A stretch of DNA of 64,000 bases from Legionella sainthelensi (GTDB lineage Bacteria; Pseudomonadota; Gammaproteobacteria; Legionellales; Legionellaceae). A program made the translations under genes and the position numbers. Location: positions 369,501 through 433,500 of the forward strand of contig NZ_LR134388.1 in the NCBI RefSeq assembly GCF_900637685.1, written 5' to 3'. A model generated the notes under the pieces. That model was not told the origin of the DNA. It saw only the letters and a list, made by a program, of their open reading frames with translations, and did no database searches. This document shows, piece by piece, positions 37,322-47,557 of the stretch; within the stretch, counting starts at the first letter, position 1; each line of letters starts with the position of its first letter.

Positions 37322-40126
37322 ATGAGCAGTTCCAATCTGCAAAATGAATGGGCATCTTCCTATTTATCTGGTGGAAGTATGGCTTATATTGATAGTCTTT
37401 ATGAGGATTATCTCGCTGATCCTAACTCGGTTTCGGCTGATTGGCGAGCAGTATTTAGTGCTTTACCTAAAGTGGACAATGCCGAAAAAGAGCTTTCTCA
37501 TAGAGATGTTCGCGAATATTTTTTGCAGAATGCAGATAAAAAAGCAATACCTGTTGTTCAATCAACTGACAATCAACAATTTCGGATTGCCCACTTAATT
37601 AATGCATATCGATCAATGGGGCATCATGCTGCCAAGTTAGATCCACTAGAAATGGCGGAACGTTTACCCGTTCCCGCATTGGAGCTGGATTATCATCATT
37701 TGTCCGATGTCGATAAAAATCGAAAGTTTTTTGCTGGAACTACATTTAATGGACCTGAAATGACGTTGGATGAAATATATCAAGCGTTGCGGGAAACATA
37801 CTGTGGCAGCATAGGTATTGAATACATGCATATTTCTGATACAAAAGAAATAGAATGGTTGCAACAACGTATGGAGTCGGTGCGAGGACGTCCATCCTTA
37901 GATACGTCGAAAAAAATCGAAATCCTAAAAGATCTTATTGCCGCAGATGGATTGGAACGATATTTGGGGACTCGTTATGTTGGACAAAAGCGATTTTCGC
38001 TTGAAGGTGGGGATTCTTTAATTCCTATGATGAAGGAAATTATTCAATGTGCCGGAAGAGATAATGTAAAAGAAGTGATTATTGGTATGGCACATCGAGG
38101 GCGGTTAAATGTTCTCGTGAATGTATTGGGTAAAGAGCCTAATGCCCTTTTTCAAGAATTTGAAGGAAAAATTAAATCGGAACGAACAGGTGATGTAAAG
38201 TATCATTTAGGTTTTTCATCCGATATAAAAACAAACTCAGGTTCTGTAGTTCATTTAGCATTGGCATTTAATCCTTCTCATTTAGAAATTATTGGTCCTG
38301 TAGTAGAGGGATCCGTACGTGCTCGCCAGAGACGACGTAATGATCTAGACCAAAAAGAAAAAGTAGTACCAATCGTTATCCATGGAGATGCTGCATTTGC
38401 TGGACAAGGTGTCGTAATGGAAACGTTTAATTTTTCTCAATCTCGAGGATACTGCACTGGAGGTACAGTTCATATTGTTATTAATAATCAAATAGGTTTT
38501 ACAACCAGTAATCCTTTAGATGCACGCTCAACTTTATACTGTACTGATGTTGCTAAAATGGTTCAGGCTCCCGTGATTCATGTAAACGGCGATGATCCAG
38601 AAGCCGTGGTTTTTGCTACACAGTTAGCATTTGATTTTAGGATGAAGTTCAAACGTGATGTCGTTATTGATCTCGTATGTTATAGAAGACATGGGCATAA
38701 TGAAGCGGATGAACCAGCCGTAACGCAACCTGCAATGTATAAAAAAATTAAATCAATGCGGCCTGTTCGAGAAATCTATGCAGATCACCTCATTAAAGAA
38801 GATTTATTAACAAGTAAGGATGCTGAAAAATTAATAGATTCGTATCGTGATAGTTTAGATAAAGGTAAAGCGGTTGTTGATTTGGTACACGGCGATTATG
38901 AAGGCAAACATGCAATGGATTGGACGCCTTACATTGATGCAAAATGGACAGATAAAGCGGATACTACAATTTCTAAAACCAATTTACAGAAATTGGCGAA
39001 ACAATTAAATGAACTTCCTAAAGGCTTTTCATTACATCCAGTGGTACAGCGTTTATTAAATGAACGTGATAAAATGACCGCCGGTGAGTTACCCATGAAC
39101 TGGGGATATGCTGAAACTATGGCTTATGCAAGCCTCGTCGAGGAAGGTTATGGTGTTCGCCTCTCAGGCCAAGATTCTGGAAGGGGCACGTTTGCGCACC
39201 GTCATGCTATATTACATGATGTAGAAACTGGTGATACCTTTATTCCTTTGGAACACATAACTAATGAACTTAGTCGTCCTTTTTCTGTAATTGATTCAGT
39301 GCTGTCTGAAGAAGCAGTCTTGGCTTTTGAATATGGATATTCTTCTTCCGATCCTAACTTTTTAGTATTGTGGGAAGCTCAGTTTGGTGACTTTGCAAAT
39401 GGTGCTCAGGTAGTTATCGACCAATTTATTAGTTCAGGCGAGCAAAAGTGGGGCCGTTTATGTGGTTTAGTCATGTTATTACCGCATGGATATGAAGGAC
39501 AAGGTCCTGAGCATTCATCGGCTCGTTTAGAGCGATATATGCAACTTTGTGCGCAGCACAACATACAGGTATGTACGCCAACAACCCCTGCACAGATTTT
39601 TCATTTATTGCGAAGACAGGTCATTCGTAACTTCAGAAAACCTTTAATTGTGATGACGCCAAAGAGTTTATTACGTCATAAATTAGCAGTCTCTCCTCTA
39701 GAGGATTTATTTAAAGGAAAATTCCATACCATTATTCCTGAAATTGATGATTTAAATGCAAAAAAAGTGACTCGAATAGTGCTGTGCTGTGGGAAAGTCT
39801 ATTATGATCTCTTACAAATGCGTCGTGATAAGAAGTTGAACCATATTGCATTGGTCCGTATAGAGCAGTTGTACCCATTCCCTAAGAAAGCACTTATCAC
39901 GGAGCTTAAGAAATATCCTCAAGCAAAAGAAGTAATCTGGTGTCAAGAAGAACCGCAAAACCAGGGGATTTGGTATTCCTCTCAACATAATATAAAAGAT
40001 TGCTTGCAGGCGGATCAAACATTGCATTATGCAGGTAGAGAGTCTGCTGCAGCGCCAGCTGTAGGAAGTCCCGCCTTGCATGCCGCGCAACAGCAGTCTT
40101 TAGTTGAGCAAGCTTTATTGGGGTAA
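37322..40126 (+). CDS. sucA: 2-oxoglutarate dehydrogenase E1 component
   Basis: The thiamine-diphosphate-dependent E1 subunit of the 2-oxoglutarate dehydrogenase complex. I chose ATG 37322 (MSSSNLQNEW) because GGAGAG lies 9 bases upstream; the frame is open further but without signals. At 934 residues it is the length of E. coli SucA (933). Blocks seen include IGMAHRGRLNVL, HGDAAFAGQGVV, the ThDP motif around GDDPEAV...YRRHGHNEADEP and FGDFANGAQVV. The E3 gene (lpd) is not in this window. Confidence 0.98.
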   Translation: MSSSNLQNEWASSYLSGGSMAYIDSLYEDYLADPNSVSADWRAVFSALPKVDNAEKELSHRDVREYFLQNADKKAIPVVQSTDNQQFRIAHLINAYRSMGHHAAKLDPLEMAERLPVPALELDYHHLSDVDKNRKFFAGTTFNGPEMTLDEIYQALRETYCGSIGIEYMHISDTKEIEWLQQRMESVRGRPSLDTSKKIEILKDLIAADGLERYLGTRYVGQKRFSLEGGDSLIPMMKEIIQCAGRDNVKEVIIGMAHRGRLNVLVNVLGKEPNALFQEFEGKIKSERTGDVKYHLGFSSDIKTNSGSVVHLALAFNPSHLEIIGPVVEGSVRARQRRRNDLDQKEKVVPIVIHGDAAFAGQGVVMETFNFSQSRGYCTGGTVHIVINNQIGFTTSNPLDARSTLYCTDVAKMVQAPVIHVNGDDPEAVVFATQLAFDFRMKFKRDVVIDLVCYRRHGHNEADEPAVTQPAMYKKIKSMRPVREIYADHLIKEDLLTSKDAEKLIDSYRDSLDKGKAVVDLVHGDYEGKHAMDWTPYIDAKWTDKADTTISKTNLQKLAKQLNELPKGFSLHPVVQRLLNERDKMTAGELPMNWGYAETMAYASLVEEGYGVRLSGQDSGRGTFAHRHAILHDVETGDTFIPLEHITNELSRPFSVIDSVLSEEAVLAFEYGYSSSDPNFLVLWEAQFGDFANGAQVVIDQFISSGEQKWGRLCGLVMLLPHGYEGQGPEHSSARLERYMQLCAQHNIQVCTPTTPAQIFHLLRRQVIRNFRKPLIVMTPKSLLRHKLAVSPLEDLFKGKFHTIIPEIDDLNAKKVTRIVLCCGKVYYDLLQMRRDKKLNHIALVRIEQLYPFPKKALITELKKYPQAKEVIWCQEEPQNQGIWYSSQHNIKDCLQADQTLHYAGRESAAAPAVGSPALHAAQQQSLVEQALLG

Positions 40127-40357
40127 ATTTGTATTTATCGTAGCTGGGTTAGGGCATTACCTGCTCTGGCTACACATTTGTTAATGAATCTAGGGGCATC
40201 TTTATAATTTGCTGGATTGGGTCAAAGTTTCTAGCTTTTAAGGGAATGAAGTTTCGCATACATAAAATGTGCGAGCAGCATAGCATAGAAAAGTAAGAAA
40301 TTTTGGGTAAGAAAGTCGAATTTTAAATAAACCCTAATAAAATAAGAAGGTATAACC

Positions 40358-41587
40358 ATGTCGATTGAAGTCAAAGTCCCTGTTTTGCCTGAGTCAGTAG
40401 CTGATGCAACAGTAGCTGCTTGGCATAAAAAGGTAGGTGATAAAGTTTCACGTGATGAAAATTTGTTGGATCTAGAAACAGACAAAGTCGTTCTTGAAGT
40501 TCCAGCTCCCGTTGATGGGATATTAAGTGAAATCATGTTTCAAGAGGGAGACACAGTACATTCTGGACAATTGCTCGCAAAAATAAAGGAAGGCGATGCA
40601 GCTGAATCTAAAGAAGAAAAGAAGGCTGAATCCAAAGAGGAAATGAAAGCGGAGCAGGTTGACTCTGCAAAGGAAACGGTTAGCGCCAAAGAAGATAAAT
40701 CAACAAGTCCAGTGGTAAGACGAATGCTGGCAGAACATGATCTTCAGCCAGGACAAATTCAAGGTAGTGGAAAAGATGGTCGGATTACGAAAGAAGACGT
40801 GCTTTCCTACATAGAATCAAACAGAGAAAAGTCCACCAAACCTACAGAAAGTAAAAAAGAACAAACAACCTCAGCACAGATGGGGATACGTGAAGAGCGC
40901 CGTGTGCCAATGACACGATTACGGGCAAAAATTGCAGAGCGTCTATTAGCAGCACAACATAATGCAGCCATGCTGACTACTTTTAATGAAGTCAATTTAA
41001 AAGCAGTGATGGACATGCGTGCTCAATATAAAGATAGTTTTGAGAAAAAGCATGGCGTAAAACTTGGTTTTATGTCTTTTTTCACTAAAGCCGTTGTTGA
41101 ATCATTAAAGCGTTTTCCTGCTGTAAATGCGTCTATAGATGGGCAAGATGTGGTCTATCATGGGTTTTATGATATAGGTATTGCCGTATCTACAGATAGA
41201 GGACTGGTTGTGCCCGTAATTCGTGATGCGGATCAAATGAGCATGGCTAATATTGAACTCGCTATTAATGATGCTGCAACAAAAGCCAGACAAGGCAAAT
41301 TAGCCATGGAAGATATGCAAGGTGGTACATTTACCATTACAAATGGGGGCGTGTTTGGCTCTTTATTGGCTACCCCAATCATTAACCCGCCACAAACAGG
41401 TATTTTGGGAATGCACAAGATAGAGGAAAGACCGGTGGTGGAAAAAGGACAAATCGTGATTCGTCCTATGATGTATGTGGCACTGTCTTACGATCATCGT
41501 TTAATAGATGGTAAAGATTCAGTCCAATTTCTGGTGAGTGTGAAAGAGCTATTGGAAGATCCCGCTCGTCTTTTACTTAATGTTTAA
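40358..41587 (+). CDS. sucB: Dihydrolipoyllysine succinyltransferase, E2 component of 2-oxoglutarate dehydrogenase
   Basis: A 409-residue E2 core. One lipoyl domain at the N-terminus has the lipoylated Lys in [10 protein letters not shown] (K about 44). A charged, repetitive Lys/Glu linker (about 90-120) follows, then the peripheral-subunit-binding domain ([13 protein letters not shown]) and the catalytic domain ending [13 protein letters not shown] with catalytic His and Asp. It forms an operon with sucA; the 231-base gap before it holds no gene. Confidence 0.97.
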   Translation: MSIEVKVPVLPESVADATVAAWHKKVGDKVSRDENLLDLETDKVVLEVPAPVDGILSEIMFQEGDTVHSGQLLAKIKEGDAAESKEEKKAESKEEMKAEQVDSAKETVSAKEDKSTSPVVRRMLAEHDLQPGQIQGSGKDGRITKEDVLSYIESNREKSTKPTESKKEQTTSAQMGIREERRVPMTRLRAKIAERLLAAQHNAAMLTTFNEVNLKAVMDMRAQYKDSFEKKHGVKLGFMSFFTKAVVESLKRFPAVNASIDGQDVVYHGFYDIGIAVSTDRGLVVPVIRDADQMSMANIELAINDAATKARQGKLAMEDMQGGTFTITNGGVFGSLLATPIINPPQTGILGMHKIEERPVVEKGQIVIRPMMYVALSYDHRLIDGKDSVQFLVSVKELLEDPARLLLNV

Positions 41588-41644
41588 GTTTTCATTAACA
41601 CTTATGTGTTGATGAATTTTGCTTTTTTTAGAAAGGTAATTGCA

Positions 41645-42805
41645 ATGAATTTACATGAATACCAAGCCAAACAATTGTTTGCAAAATATAATTTACCAGT
41701 TCCAAATGGCCAAGTTGCTTATAATGTCGATGATGCATTACAAGTAGCGTCTCAACTAGCAACAAATCGCTGGGTTGTTAAAGCACAAGTTCATGCGGGT
41801 GGAAGAGGGAAAGCTGGCGGAGTCAAAGTGGTAGCCAATAAAGATGAATTAGCCGCTGCAGTGAAATCCTTATTAGGTACTCGTTTGGTTACTTACCAAA
41901 CTGATGCCCAGGGTCAACCCGTTAATGCAGTGCTTATTGAAGAAACCTGTGATATTGGAAGAGAATTATATCTTGGCGCAGTTGTGGATCGCGCTACCCG
42001 TCGAGTAGTAATCATGGCATCTACAGAGGGAGGAGTTGAGATCGAGAAGGTTGCTGAAAAGACCCCTGAGAAAATTTTTAAAATAATTGTAGATCCTCTA
42101 GTGGGTGTTATGCCTTTTCAATGCCGTGAAGCAGGATTTAAATTAGGTTTGCACGATGATCAAATCAAGCAGTTTACCCATTTAATGATGGGATTAGGCA
42201 AAATGTTTGTTGAGTGCGATTTAAGCCTATTGGAAATAAACCCACTCGTAGTAAGCCAATCAGGGCAATTAATTTGTTTGGATGGAAAAATTAATATTGA
42301 TGGTAACGCATTGTATCGTCAACCTCAATTGAAGAGCCTGCGTGATGCATCACAAGAAGATGAACGAGAAAATCGTGCGAGTGACTGGGAATTAAATTAT
42401 ATTCCACTTGATGGTTCTATTGGTTGTATGGTCAATGGTGCAGGTCTTGCCATGGCGACTATGGATGTAATCAAGCTTCATGGGGGCGATCCGGCAAACT
42501 TCCTGGACGTCGGGGGTGGTGCTACCAAGGAACGAGTAAGCGAAGCACTGAAAATTATTATATCTGATGAAAAAGTCAAAGGTATTTTGGTTAATATCTT
42601 TGGTGGTATCGTCCGCTGCGATCTCATCGCTGATGGTATTCTTGCTGCAGTGAAAGAAGTTGATGTGAAAATTCCTGTAGTTGTGCGACTTGAGGGTAAT
42701 AATGCACAGCTTGGCGCTGATATTTTAAACAAAAGTGATTTAAATGTAATTGCTGCAACCAGTTTAACTGATGCTGCAAAGAAGATTGTTGCGGCTGTTG
42801 CTTAA
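41645..42805 (+). CDS. sucC: Succinyl-CoA synthetase beta subunit
   Basis: A 386-residue ATP-grasp subunit. I chose ATG 41645 ([12 protein letters not shown]), the family's standard start, with AAGG upstream; the 39 extra bases of open frame are not needed. Motifs: [27 protein letters not shown] and [13 protein letters not shown]. It works with SucD to convert succinyl-CoA to succinate with ATP or GTP formation. Confidence 0.97.
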   Translation: MNLHEYQAKQLFAKYNLPVPNGQVAYNVDDALQVASQLATNRWVVKAQVHAGGRGKAGGVKVVANKDELAAAVKSLLGTRLVTYQTDAQGQPVNAVLIEETCDIGRELYLGAVVDRATRRVVIMASTEGGVEIEKVAEKTPEKIFKIIVDPLVGVMPFQCREAGFKLGLHDDQIKQFTHLMMGLGKMFVECDLSLLEINPLVVSQSGQLICLDGKINIDGNALYRQPQLKSLRDASQEDERENRASDWELNYIPLDGSIGCMVNGAGLAMATMDVIKLHGGDPANFLDVGGGATKERVSEALKIIISDEKVKGILVNIFGGIVRCDLIADGILAAVKEVDVKIPVVVRLEGNNAQLGADILNKSDLNVIAATSLTDAAKKIVAAVA

Positions 42806-42948
42806 TTACTAATTTATAACCATTCATCACAATAGAAAATCTGTGGAAAAGTTAGATTTGAGCATAGATGGAATAAACAGTTCAATGTGGCAAATATAGC
42901 TTTTCAAAGAATTGCGATGAATCGTTATACTAATTTTCGAGGTTAACA

Positions 42949-43827
42949 ATGAGTGTATTAGTTAATAAACAGACTAAAGTACTGTGTCAAGGTTTTACTG
43001 GAAAGCAAGGAACTTATCATTCAGAACAAGCAATTGCTTATGGTACGCAAATGGTTGGCGGTGTAACACCCGGTAAAGGTGGCCAGATGCATTTGGGATT
43101 GCCCGTATTTAATACGATGCGAGAAGCAGTGCAAGAGACAAAAGCGGAGGCTAGTGTGATTTATGTTCCGGCTCCATTTTGTAAAGATTCAATTTTAGAA
43201 GCTGCCGATGCTGGGATTCAATTAATCGTTTGTATCACAGAAGGTGTACCTGTATTAGATATGTTACAGGTAAAAGTATATCTGGAAAATAATACTCAGG
43301 CGCGCTTAATTGGCCCAAATTGTCCCGGCATTATTACTCCAGGAGAATGTAAAATTGGCATTATGCCAGGCTCAATCCATTTGCCCGGAAAAGTGGGAAT
43401 TGTCTCTCGCTCTGGTACATTAACTTATGAAGCAGTAAAACAAACTACAGATAAAGGTTTCGGGCAAAGTACTTGTATTGGTATTGGAGGAGATCCAATT
43501 CCTGGCACTAATTTCATTGACGCTTTAGCTTTATTTGAGCAAGACCCTCAAACACAAGCCATTATCATGGTCGGTGAAATTGGCGGCTCAGCAGAAGAAG
43601 AAGCGGCTGACTACATTAAGTCACATGTAAGTAAGCCAGTAGTTTCTTACATTGCAGGAGTGACTGCTCCAGCGGGTAAACGGATGGGACATGCCGGGGC
43701 AATTATTTCAGGCGGTAAAGGAACAGCTGCTGAAAAATATGCTGCATTAGAGGCTGCTGGTGTGAGAACAGTGCGTTCTCCAGCTGATTTAGGGGATGCA
43801 GTAGCAGAAGTAACTGGCTGGAAATAA
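42949..43827 (+). CDS. sucD: Succinyl-CoA synthetase alpha subunit
   Basis: A 292-residue subunit that binds CoA and carries the phospho-His, seen in [14 protein letters not shown] near the C-terminus. The N-terminal CoA-binding part reads [20 protein letters not shown] and [20 protein letters not shown]. It is separated from sucC by 143 bases and followed by a strong hairpin. Confidence 0.97.
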   Translation: MSVLVNKQTKVLCQGFTGKQGTYHSEQAIAYGTQMVGGVTPGKGGQMHLGLPVFNTMREAVQETKAEASVIYVPAPFCKDSILEAADAGIQLIVCITEGVPVLDMLQVKVYLENNTQARLIGPNCPGIITPGECKIGIMPGSIHLPGKVGIVSRSGTLTYEAVKQTTDKGFGQSTCIGIGGDPIPGTNFIDALALFEQDPQTQAIIMVGEIGGSAEEEAADYIKSHVSKPVVSYIAGVTAPAGKRMGHAGAIISGGKGTAAEKYAALEAAGVRTVRSPADLGDAVAEVTGWK

Positions 43828-43833
43828 TTAAGG

Positions 43834-43870
43834 AAATAGCCTGGACGGGTGCATGCTGTCTAGGCTATTT
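43834..43870 (+). terminator. Terminator after sucD
   Basis: AAATAGCCTGGAC (43834-43846) pairs with GTCTAGGCTATTT (43858-43870), 12 of 13 positions, loop of 11 bases. It lies just after the sucD stop. The T-run is only the end of the stem (ATTTATT). Confidence 0.7.
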
Positions 43871-43925
43871 ATTGAGAACCAAAAAGTCAGGTATATGTAT
43901 ACCTGGGTACGTTAAGTGGTATTTC

Positions 43926-44573
43926 ATGACAAATTTTCGAAGCATTGCAGATATCCGACGCGAATATGGCGAGTTGAATTTAAGCGAAGAATCACTCCCT
44001 GATGATCCCATAATACAATTTACGCAATGGTTTGACGATGTGCTTAAGAATGAGAAAAATGATCCTACCGCGATGGTTTTATCTACAGTTGATAATCAAG
44101 GCTATCCCGATTCTAGAGTTGTATTGTTAAAAGGGTTGAATGATGGGAATTTCGTTTTTTATACAAATTATCAAAGTGTAAAAGCAGTGCAAATTAAAAT
44201 GAACCCCCATGCTGCACTTAATTTTTATTGGCCGCAAATGGCCAGGCAGGTTAGGGTTCGCGGGCAAGTGAAACAAGTTGAAGAAACGCAATCAGATCTC
44301 TATTTTTTATCCAGGCCAATTAAAAGCCAATTCAGCGCGATCGTCTCACCCCAAAGCCATGAGATTAAAGATAGGCAATCATTAGAAAATGCTTTAAATG
44401 AATTGATAGAAAGGCATGGACAACAACCTATCGTACGCCCAGCTTATTGGGGAGGATATATGATTATTCCTGACCAAATTGAGTTTTGGCAAGGAAGGGA
44501 TAATCGGTTACATGATAGAATTCAGTATTTTCGGCAAGATGAGCAATGGCGATACCATCGTTTAGCACCCTAA
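43926..44573 (+). CDS. pdxH: Pyridoxamine 5'-phosphate oxidase
   Basis: PdxH uses FMN to oxidise pyridoxine- or pyridoxamine-phosphate to the active cofactor PLP. I chose ATG 43926 ([19 protein letters not shown]), giving 215 residues, close to the E. coli 218; the 54-base longer frame starts inside the sucD terminator region. Motifs: ATVD-like [22 protein letters not shown] (FMN site), [10 protein letters not shown], and the C-terminal [13 protein letters not shown]. Confidence 0.96.
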   Translation: MTNFRSIADIRREYGELNLSEESLPDDPIIQFTQWFDDVLKNEKNDPTAMVLSTVDNQGYPDSRVVLLKGLNDGNFVFYTNYQSVKAVQIKMNPHAALNFYWPQMARQVRVRGQVKQVEETQSDLYFLSRPIKSQFSAIVSPQSHEIKDRQSLENALNELIERHGQQPIVRPAYWGGYMIIPDQIEFWQGRDNRLHDRIQYFRQDEQWRYHRLAP

Positions 44574-44678
44574 TGGCAAAATTTGCCGGCAAAAAGTAAA
44601 TTTACATCACATATGTATTTTTAATCCCCCTTGTTGTCCTTCTACTAATTTTATTGTTTTTTTAAGAGACAAAAAAAA
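44574..44678. other. AT-rich gap after pdxH
   Basis: The start holds a 12-base palindrome TTTGCCGGCAAA near 44582. The rest up to the sigma-54 promoter is AT-rich with no coding frame. The whole pdxH-letE gap is 304 bases. Confidence 0.45.
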
Positions 44679-44679
44679 C

Positions 44680-44695
44680 TGGCACAAAAGTTGCA
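44680..44695 (+). promoter_or_regulatory. Sigma-54 (RpoN) promoter upstream of the letE-like gene
   Basis: TGGCACAAAAGTTGCA fits the -24/-12 consensus TGGCAC-N5-TTGCA. GG at 44681-44682 and GC at 44693-44694 are separated by exactly 10 bases, as RpoN promoters require. The predicted start near 44705 would give a 5' leader of about 170 bases. I see no second match of this quality in the window. An activator binding site further upstream cannot be named. Confidence 0.7.
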
Positions 44696-44697
44696 TC

Positions 44698-44721
44698 TAT
44701 TATTATAGAAATATAATAATA
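44698..44721 (+). other. Perfect A/T hairpin at the predicted 5' end of the letE-like transcript
   Basis: TATTATTATA (44698-44707), loop GAAA, TATAATAATA (44712-44721): a perfect 10-bp inverted repeat lying at the start point predicted from the sigma-54 promoter. It could be an operator or a 5' mRNA structure. Confidence 0.5.
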
Positions 44722-44877
44722 ACTATTATTTCTTAGCTAAATAAAAAATTGTCAAAAATTAGTAAATGTTTTGAATTGGTAAATAAGCGTTAATTTAAAG
44801 TCGTAAAATTGTTTTAAATGTAGAAATTATTGACAGTATTAATAAGCATACTGAATACATAAATAGAGGGTACAACC

Positions 44878-45252
44878 ATGAACGACATAACAGCCTTACT
44901 ACCACATATTAAATTACGTTTTAACATTGAGCATCCAAGCTATGAAGACAGTTACGCATTTGGGTATGAATGCGCTCTTGCTAATGTAGCCGAAGAAGAT
45001 AATCCCTTCAATAGAGGGAGTCAACAAGCGGAGCATTGGTTAGAAGGATGGTGGGATGCCATGCAAGGAGAGCAACCACTTTTTGCGTTAAATTCTGAAA
45101 CGCCAGAAGTGCTTTCAGTAGCTAATGAAGTAGCTGCAAATGACCAGGTGTATTGTCATAAGCATAGCTTTTTATCACTGGTTATTGAAATTAGTGGAGC
45201 TATAGCTGCGTCTGCATTAGTTGGATACCAGTTATTTGAATTGGTCGCCTAA
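44878..45252 (+). CDS. letE: LetE-like transmission trait protein with RMF/CrpP-like core
   Basis: A 124-residue protein. Residues of about 20-60 (AFGYECALANVAEEDNPFNRGS, then AEHWLEGWWDAM) match the core pattern of ribosome modulation factor (GY...A, NPY, W..GW..A). The C-terminus (LVIEISGAIAASALVGYQLFEL) is hydrophobic, like a single membrane segment. The name LetE (transmission trait enhancer of L. pneumophila) rests on my memory of gene order after the suc/pdxH genes and on size, so it is tentative. An AGAGGG ribosome site precedes the ATG. A sigma-54 promoter at 44680 probably drives it. Confidence 0.6.
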   Translation: MNDITALLPHIKLRFNIEHPSYEDSYAFGYECALANVAEEDNPFNRGSQQAEHWLEGWWDAMQGEQPLFALNSETPEVLSVANEVAANDQVYCHKHSFLSLVIEISGAIAASALVGYQLFELVA

Positions 45253-45319
45253 TTTTAGAAGAATAGCTATAGAAACATAACTCGCCTATTTATGTAGTTT
45301 TGTAATTAGTCTCATTTCT

Positions 45320-45339
45320 CTTCTCCCGACAGGGAGAAG
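45320..45339. terminator. Hairpin between convergent genes
   Basis: Perfect 8-bp stem CTTCTCCC (45320-45327) with GGGAGAAG (45332-45339) and loop GACA. It lies between the letE-like gene and the reverse-strand SseB-like gene and can serve both. Confidence 0.6.
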
Positions 45340-45392
45340 GAAATTGTCTTTTAAAAAAGAGAAGTAGGAAGATTAGGATTGTAGATACAAAG

Positions 45393-45782
45393 TTATTTTT
45401 TAAATAATTTTAATACAATTGAACGCATGCGAGTAATTTCAGAAGGATTGAATTCTTTGTATATTTCACTGCCTATATTGAGGCAGACAGTGACATCGTC
45501 ACCGAGTCCTTTAAGTAAATCAACTCCAGATAACTTAAGTAGCTTAATTTCTTCAGCTATTTCTAAAGCCCACGAATTAAGATAACTTATTTCAGTAAAT
45601 ACCGGCAAAAAAACATGGCCGTTTTCTTGCAAAAATAGCACTTTAGGTTGTTCTTCATCAGTGCTTTGTTCAATTGGAATAATGAAATTAGCTTTAATAA
45701 ACTCAAGATAAGCTTTATTCACTTCTTTCGAATTTCCTGCTGAAAGAAGGGCTTCTTTTATTGCAAGATTAAGAGCATTCAT
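45393..45782 (-). CDS. SseB-like small protein
   Basis: A 129-residue soluble protein. I chose ATG 45782 (MNALNLAIKEALLSAG) with AAGG upstream; the frame is open for 60 more codons but that part is low in coding character. The core VLFLQENGHVFLPVFTEISYLNSWA resembles the SseB N-terminal domain (serine sensitivity enhancer family), where the PVFTs..L..W pattern is common. The C-terminus is helical and charged. Function unknown. It is convergent with the letE-like gene. Confidence 0.65.
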   Translation of the reverse strand: MNALNLAIKEALLSAGNSKEVNKAYLEFIKANFIIPIEQSTDEEQPKVLFLQENGHVFLPVFTEISYLNSWALEIAEEIKLLKLSGVDLLKGLGDDVTVCLNIGSEIYKEFNPSEITRMRSIVLKLFKK

Positions 45783-46133
45783 TTTAAGCCTTAAAAAAAT
45801 TAAATAAGCACAATCATTATAACCATAATCTTTATGCAGAGTAACACTTAGTATATAACTGTGTCTTAGGAAATGGTTCTGACAAAAGAAATCAAGCCAT
45901 GTGTTGAAATAAATGACAACAGCAGTATAATGTGATCCTTGCTTTGCAAATTTTTTGCTCATTTTTGTATAAATATTGGGGCTTATTGATATTTATACTA
46001 CAGTCGATGTTCTAGCATTCGTAGAAAATGTAAATAGCCCTGATACGGGGCTTTGCTTTTTGATAAACCAATGCGGTTAGTAACCCTTCGATGAAACAAA
46101 GCGAATTAGAATTTTTATTAAAATAGAGAATTT

Positions 46134-47429
46134 ATGAACAAAATGCATGAATCTAAAGTAGAAATTTATAACCGTAAGAGTTATCTAGGATTTGCTTGGC
46201 TAGTTTGGGGATTGGCTGCTGCTTTTTATTTCTCAGATTATATGGCTCGTGTCGCTCCTGGGGTGATGCACCGATACTTGCAAATTGATTTTGGAATCAA
46301 TGAAGCAGGTTTCGGAATATTAACCGCTTCATTTTATATACCCTATATTTTGATGCAAATTCCTGTAGGTCTTACTGTCGATCGTTTAAGTATCCGCTGG
46401 TTACTTACGGTGATGTCGTTGGTTACTGCTTTTGGCTGCTGTGTTTTTGGGTTAGCAGGAAGTCTGTTTATGGGCTCAATCGGTAGAATGCTCATTGGCT
46501 TTAGTGCTGCGTTTGCTTTTGTATGTTCGTTACGATTAGCGACCTCTTGGTTTCCTCCTACAATGTTAGGTTTACTTGCAGGTTTAACCCAAGCATTAGG
46601 TATGTTAGGTGCTGCAGCAGGAGAGGCCCCTGTATCCTTTTTAGTGAGTAATGTAGGATGGCGGCATAGTATGTTGATTATTGCATTCCTATTTATTGCT
46701 CTAGCAGCATTGCTCTATCAATTTGTACAAGATAAACCCGGGGAACATAGAAGTGAGCTGCGTTCCATAAATCAATTAAGCATCTTGCAGAGTTTAAAAA
46801 TCGTATTATCTTGCAGACAAACTTGGTATAACGCGCTTTATGCCGGATTCTTATTTGGTCCAACGGCAGTGATTGGAGAAGCCATAGGCCCTGCTTATTT
46901 GCAATTTGGCAGAGGACTCGGTGCGCATGCAGCGGCTTTCGCTACAGGACTAATTTTTATTGGCTGGGGGATTAGCGGTCCTTTATCAGGGTGGCTCTCA
47001 GATAGAATGGGTCGTCGCAAGCCACTTATGATTCTTTCCGCAATTTTTGGTATCATTTTCACAAGTTTATTTGTATATAGCACAAATTTGAGTCAAAACT
47101 CAGCTTATTTACTGTTTTTTGCTTTTGGTCTCACGAATACAGGGGTTGCTATTGCTTATGCGGTTTCAACTGAGATCCACGACAGGAATGTTATTGGCAC
47201 TTCAATTGCATTCACTAATATGATATCAATTTTTGTTGGCGCTTTATTGCAACCTTTAGTCGGGCGCTTAGTCGATATGGTGTCAGGAGCTCGTGCTTAT
47301 AATGTTGAAACGCTGCTCTTGTCAGATTTTCAGGCGGGTCTAAAAATATTGCCACTTTGTTCTTTGATTGCACTAATATTGGCTTTTATGGTTAAGGAAA
47401 CTAATTGCAAATCAATAAAGCATAGTTAA
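46134..47429 (+). CDS. Major facilitator superfamily transporter
   Basis: A 431-residue inner-membrane transporter with about 12 helices. The MFS loop 2-3 motif appears as GLTVDRLSIRWLL and is repeated in the second half as GWLSDRMGRRKPLM. Legionella genomes carry many MFS proteins, including the Pht phagosomal amino-acid/nucleoside transporters; I cannot say whether this is one. It is a single gene with its own 171-base upstream gap. Confidence 0.88.
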   Translation: MNKMHESKVEIYNRKSYLGFAWLVWGLAAAFYFSDYMARVAPGVMHRYLQIDFGINEAGFGILTASFYIPYILMQIPVGLTVDRLSIRWLLTVMSLVTAFGCCVFGLAGSLFMGSIGRMLIGFSAAFAFVCSLRLATSWFPPTMLGLLAGLTQALGMLGAAAGEAPVSFLVSNVGWRHSMLIIAFLFIALAALLYQFVQDKPGEHRSELRSINQLSILQSLKIVLSCRQTWYNALYAGFLFGPTAVIGEAIGPAYLQFGRGLGAHAAAFATGLIFIGWGISGPLSGWLSDRMGRRKPLMILSAIFGIIFTSLFVYSTNLSQNSAYLLFFAFGLTNTGVAIAYAVSTEIHDRNVIGTSIAFTNMISIFVGALLQPLVGRLVDMVSGARAYNVETLLLSDFQAGLKILPLCSLIALILAFMVKETNCKSIKHS

Positions 47430-47557
47430 TCCAGTTTATTGATTGCCGCAAAATTTACTAGGACTGTTTTTTTATAAGCGTATCGCACTCCTATGTTATT
47501 TGCTGTTATACTGCGTACTGCAGTTTGTTGTAGTGAATTAATAACATGGAGAACAGA

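Noticed and set aside
44830-44858. TTGACA plus GAATAC as a sigma-70 promoter for the letE-like gene
   Set aside because: The start point would leave almost no leader and place the ribosome site at the very 5' end; the sigma-54 site is much better.
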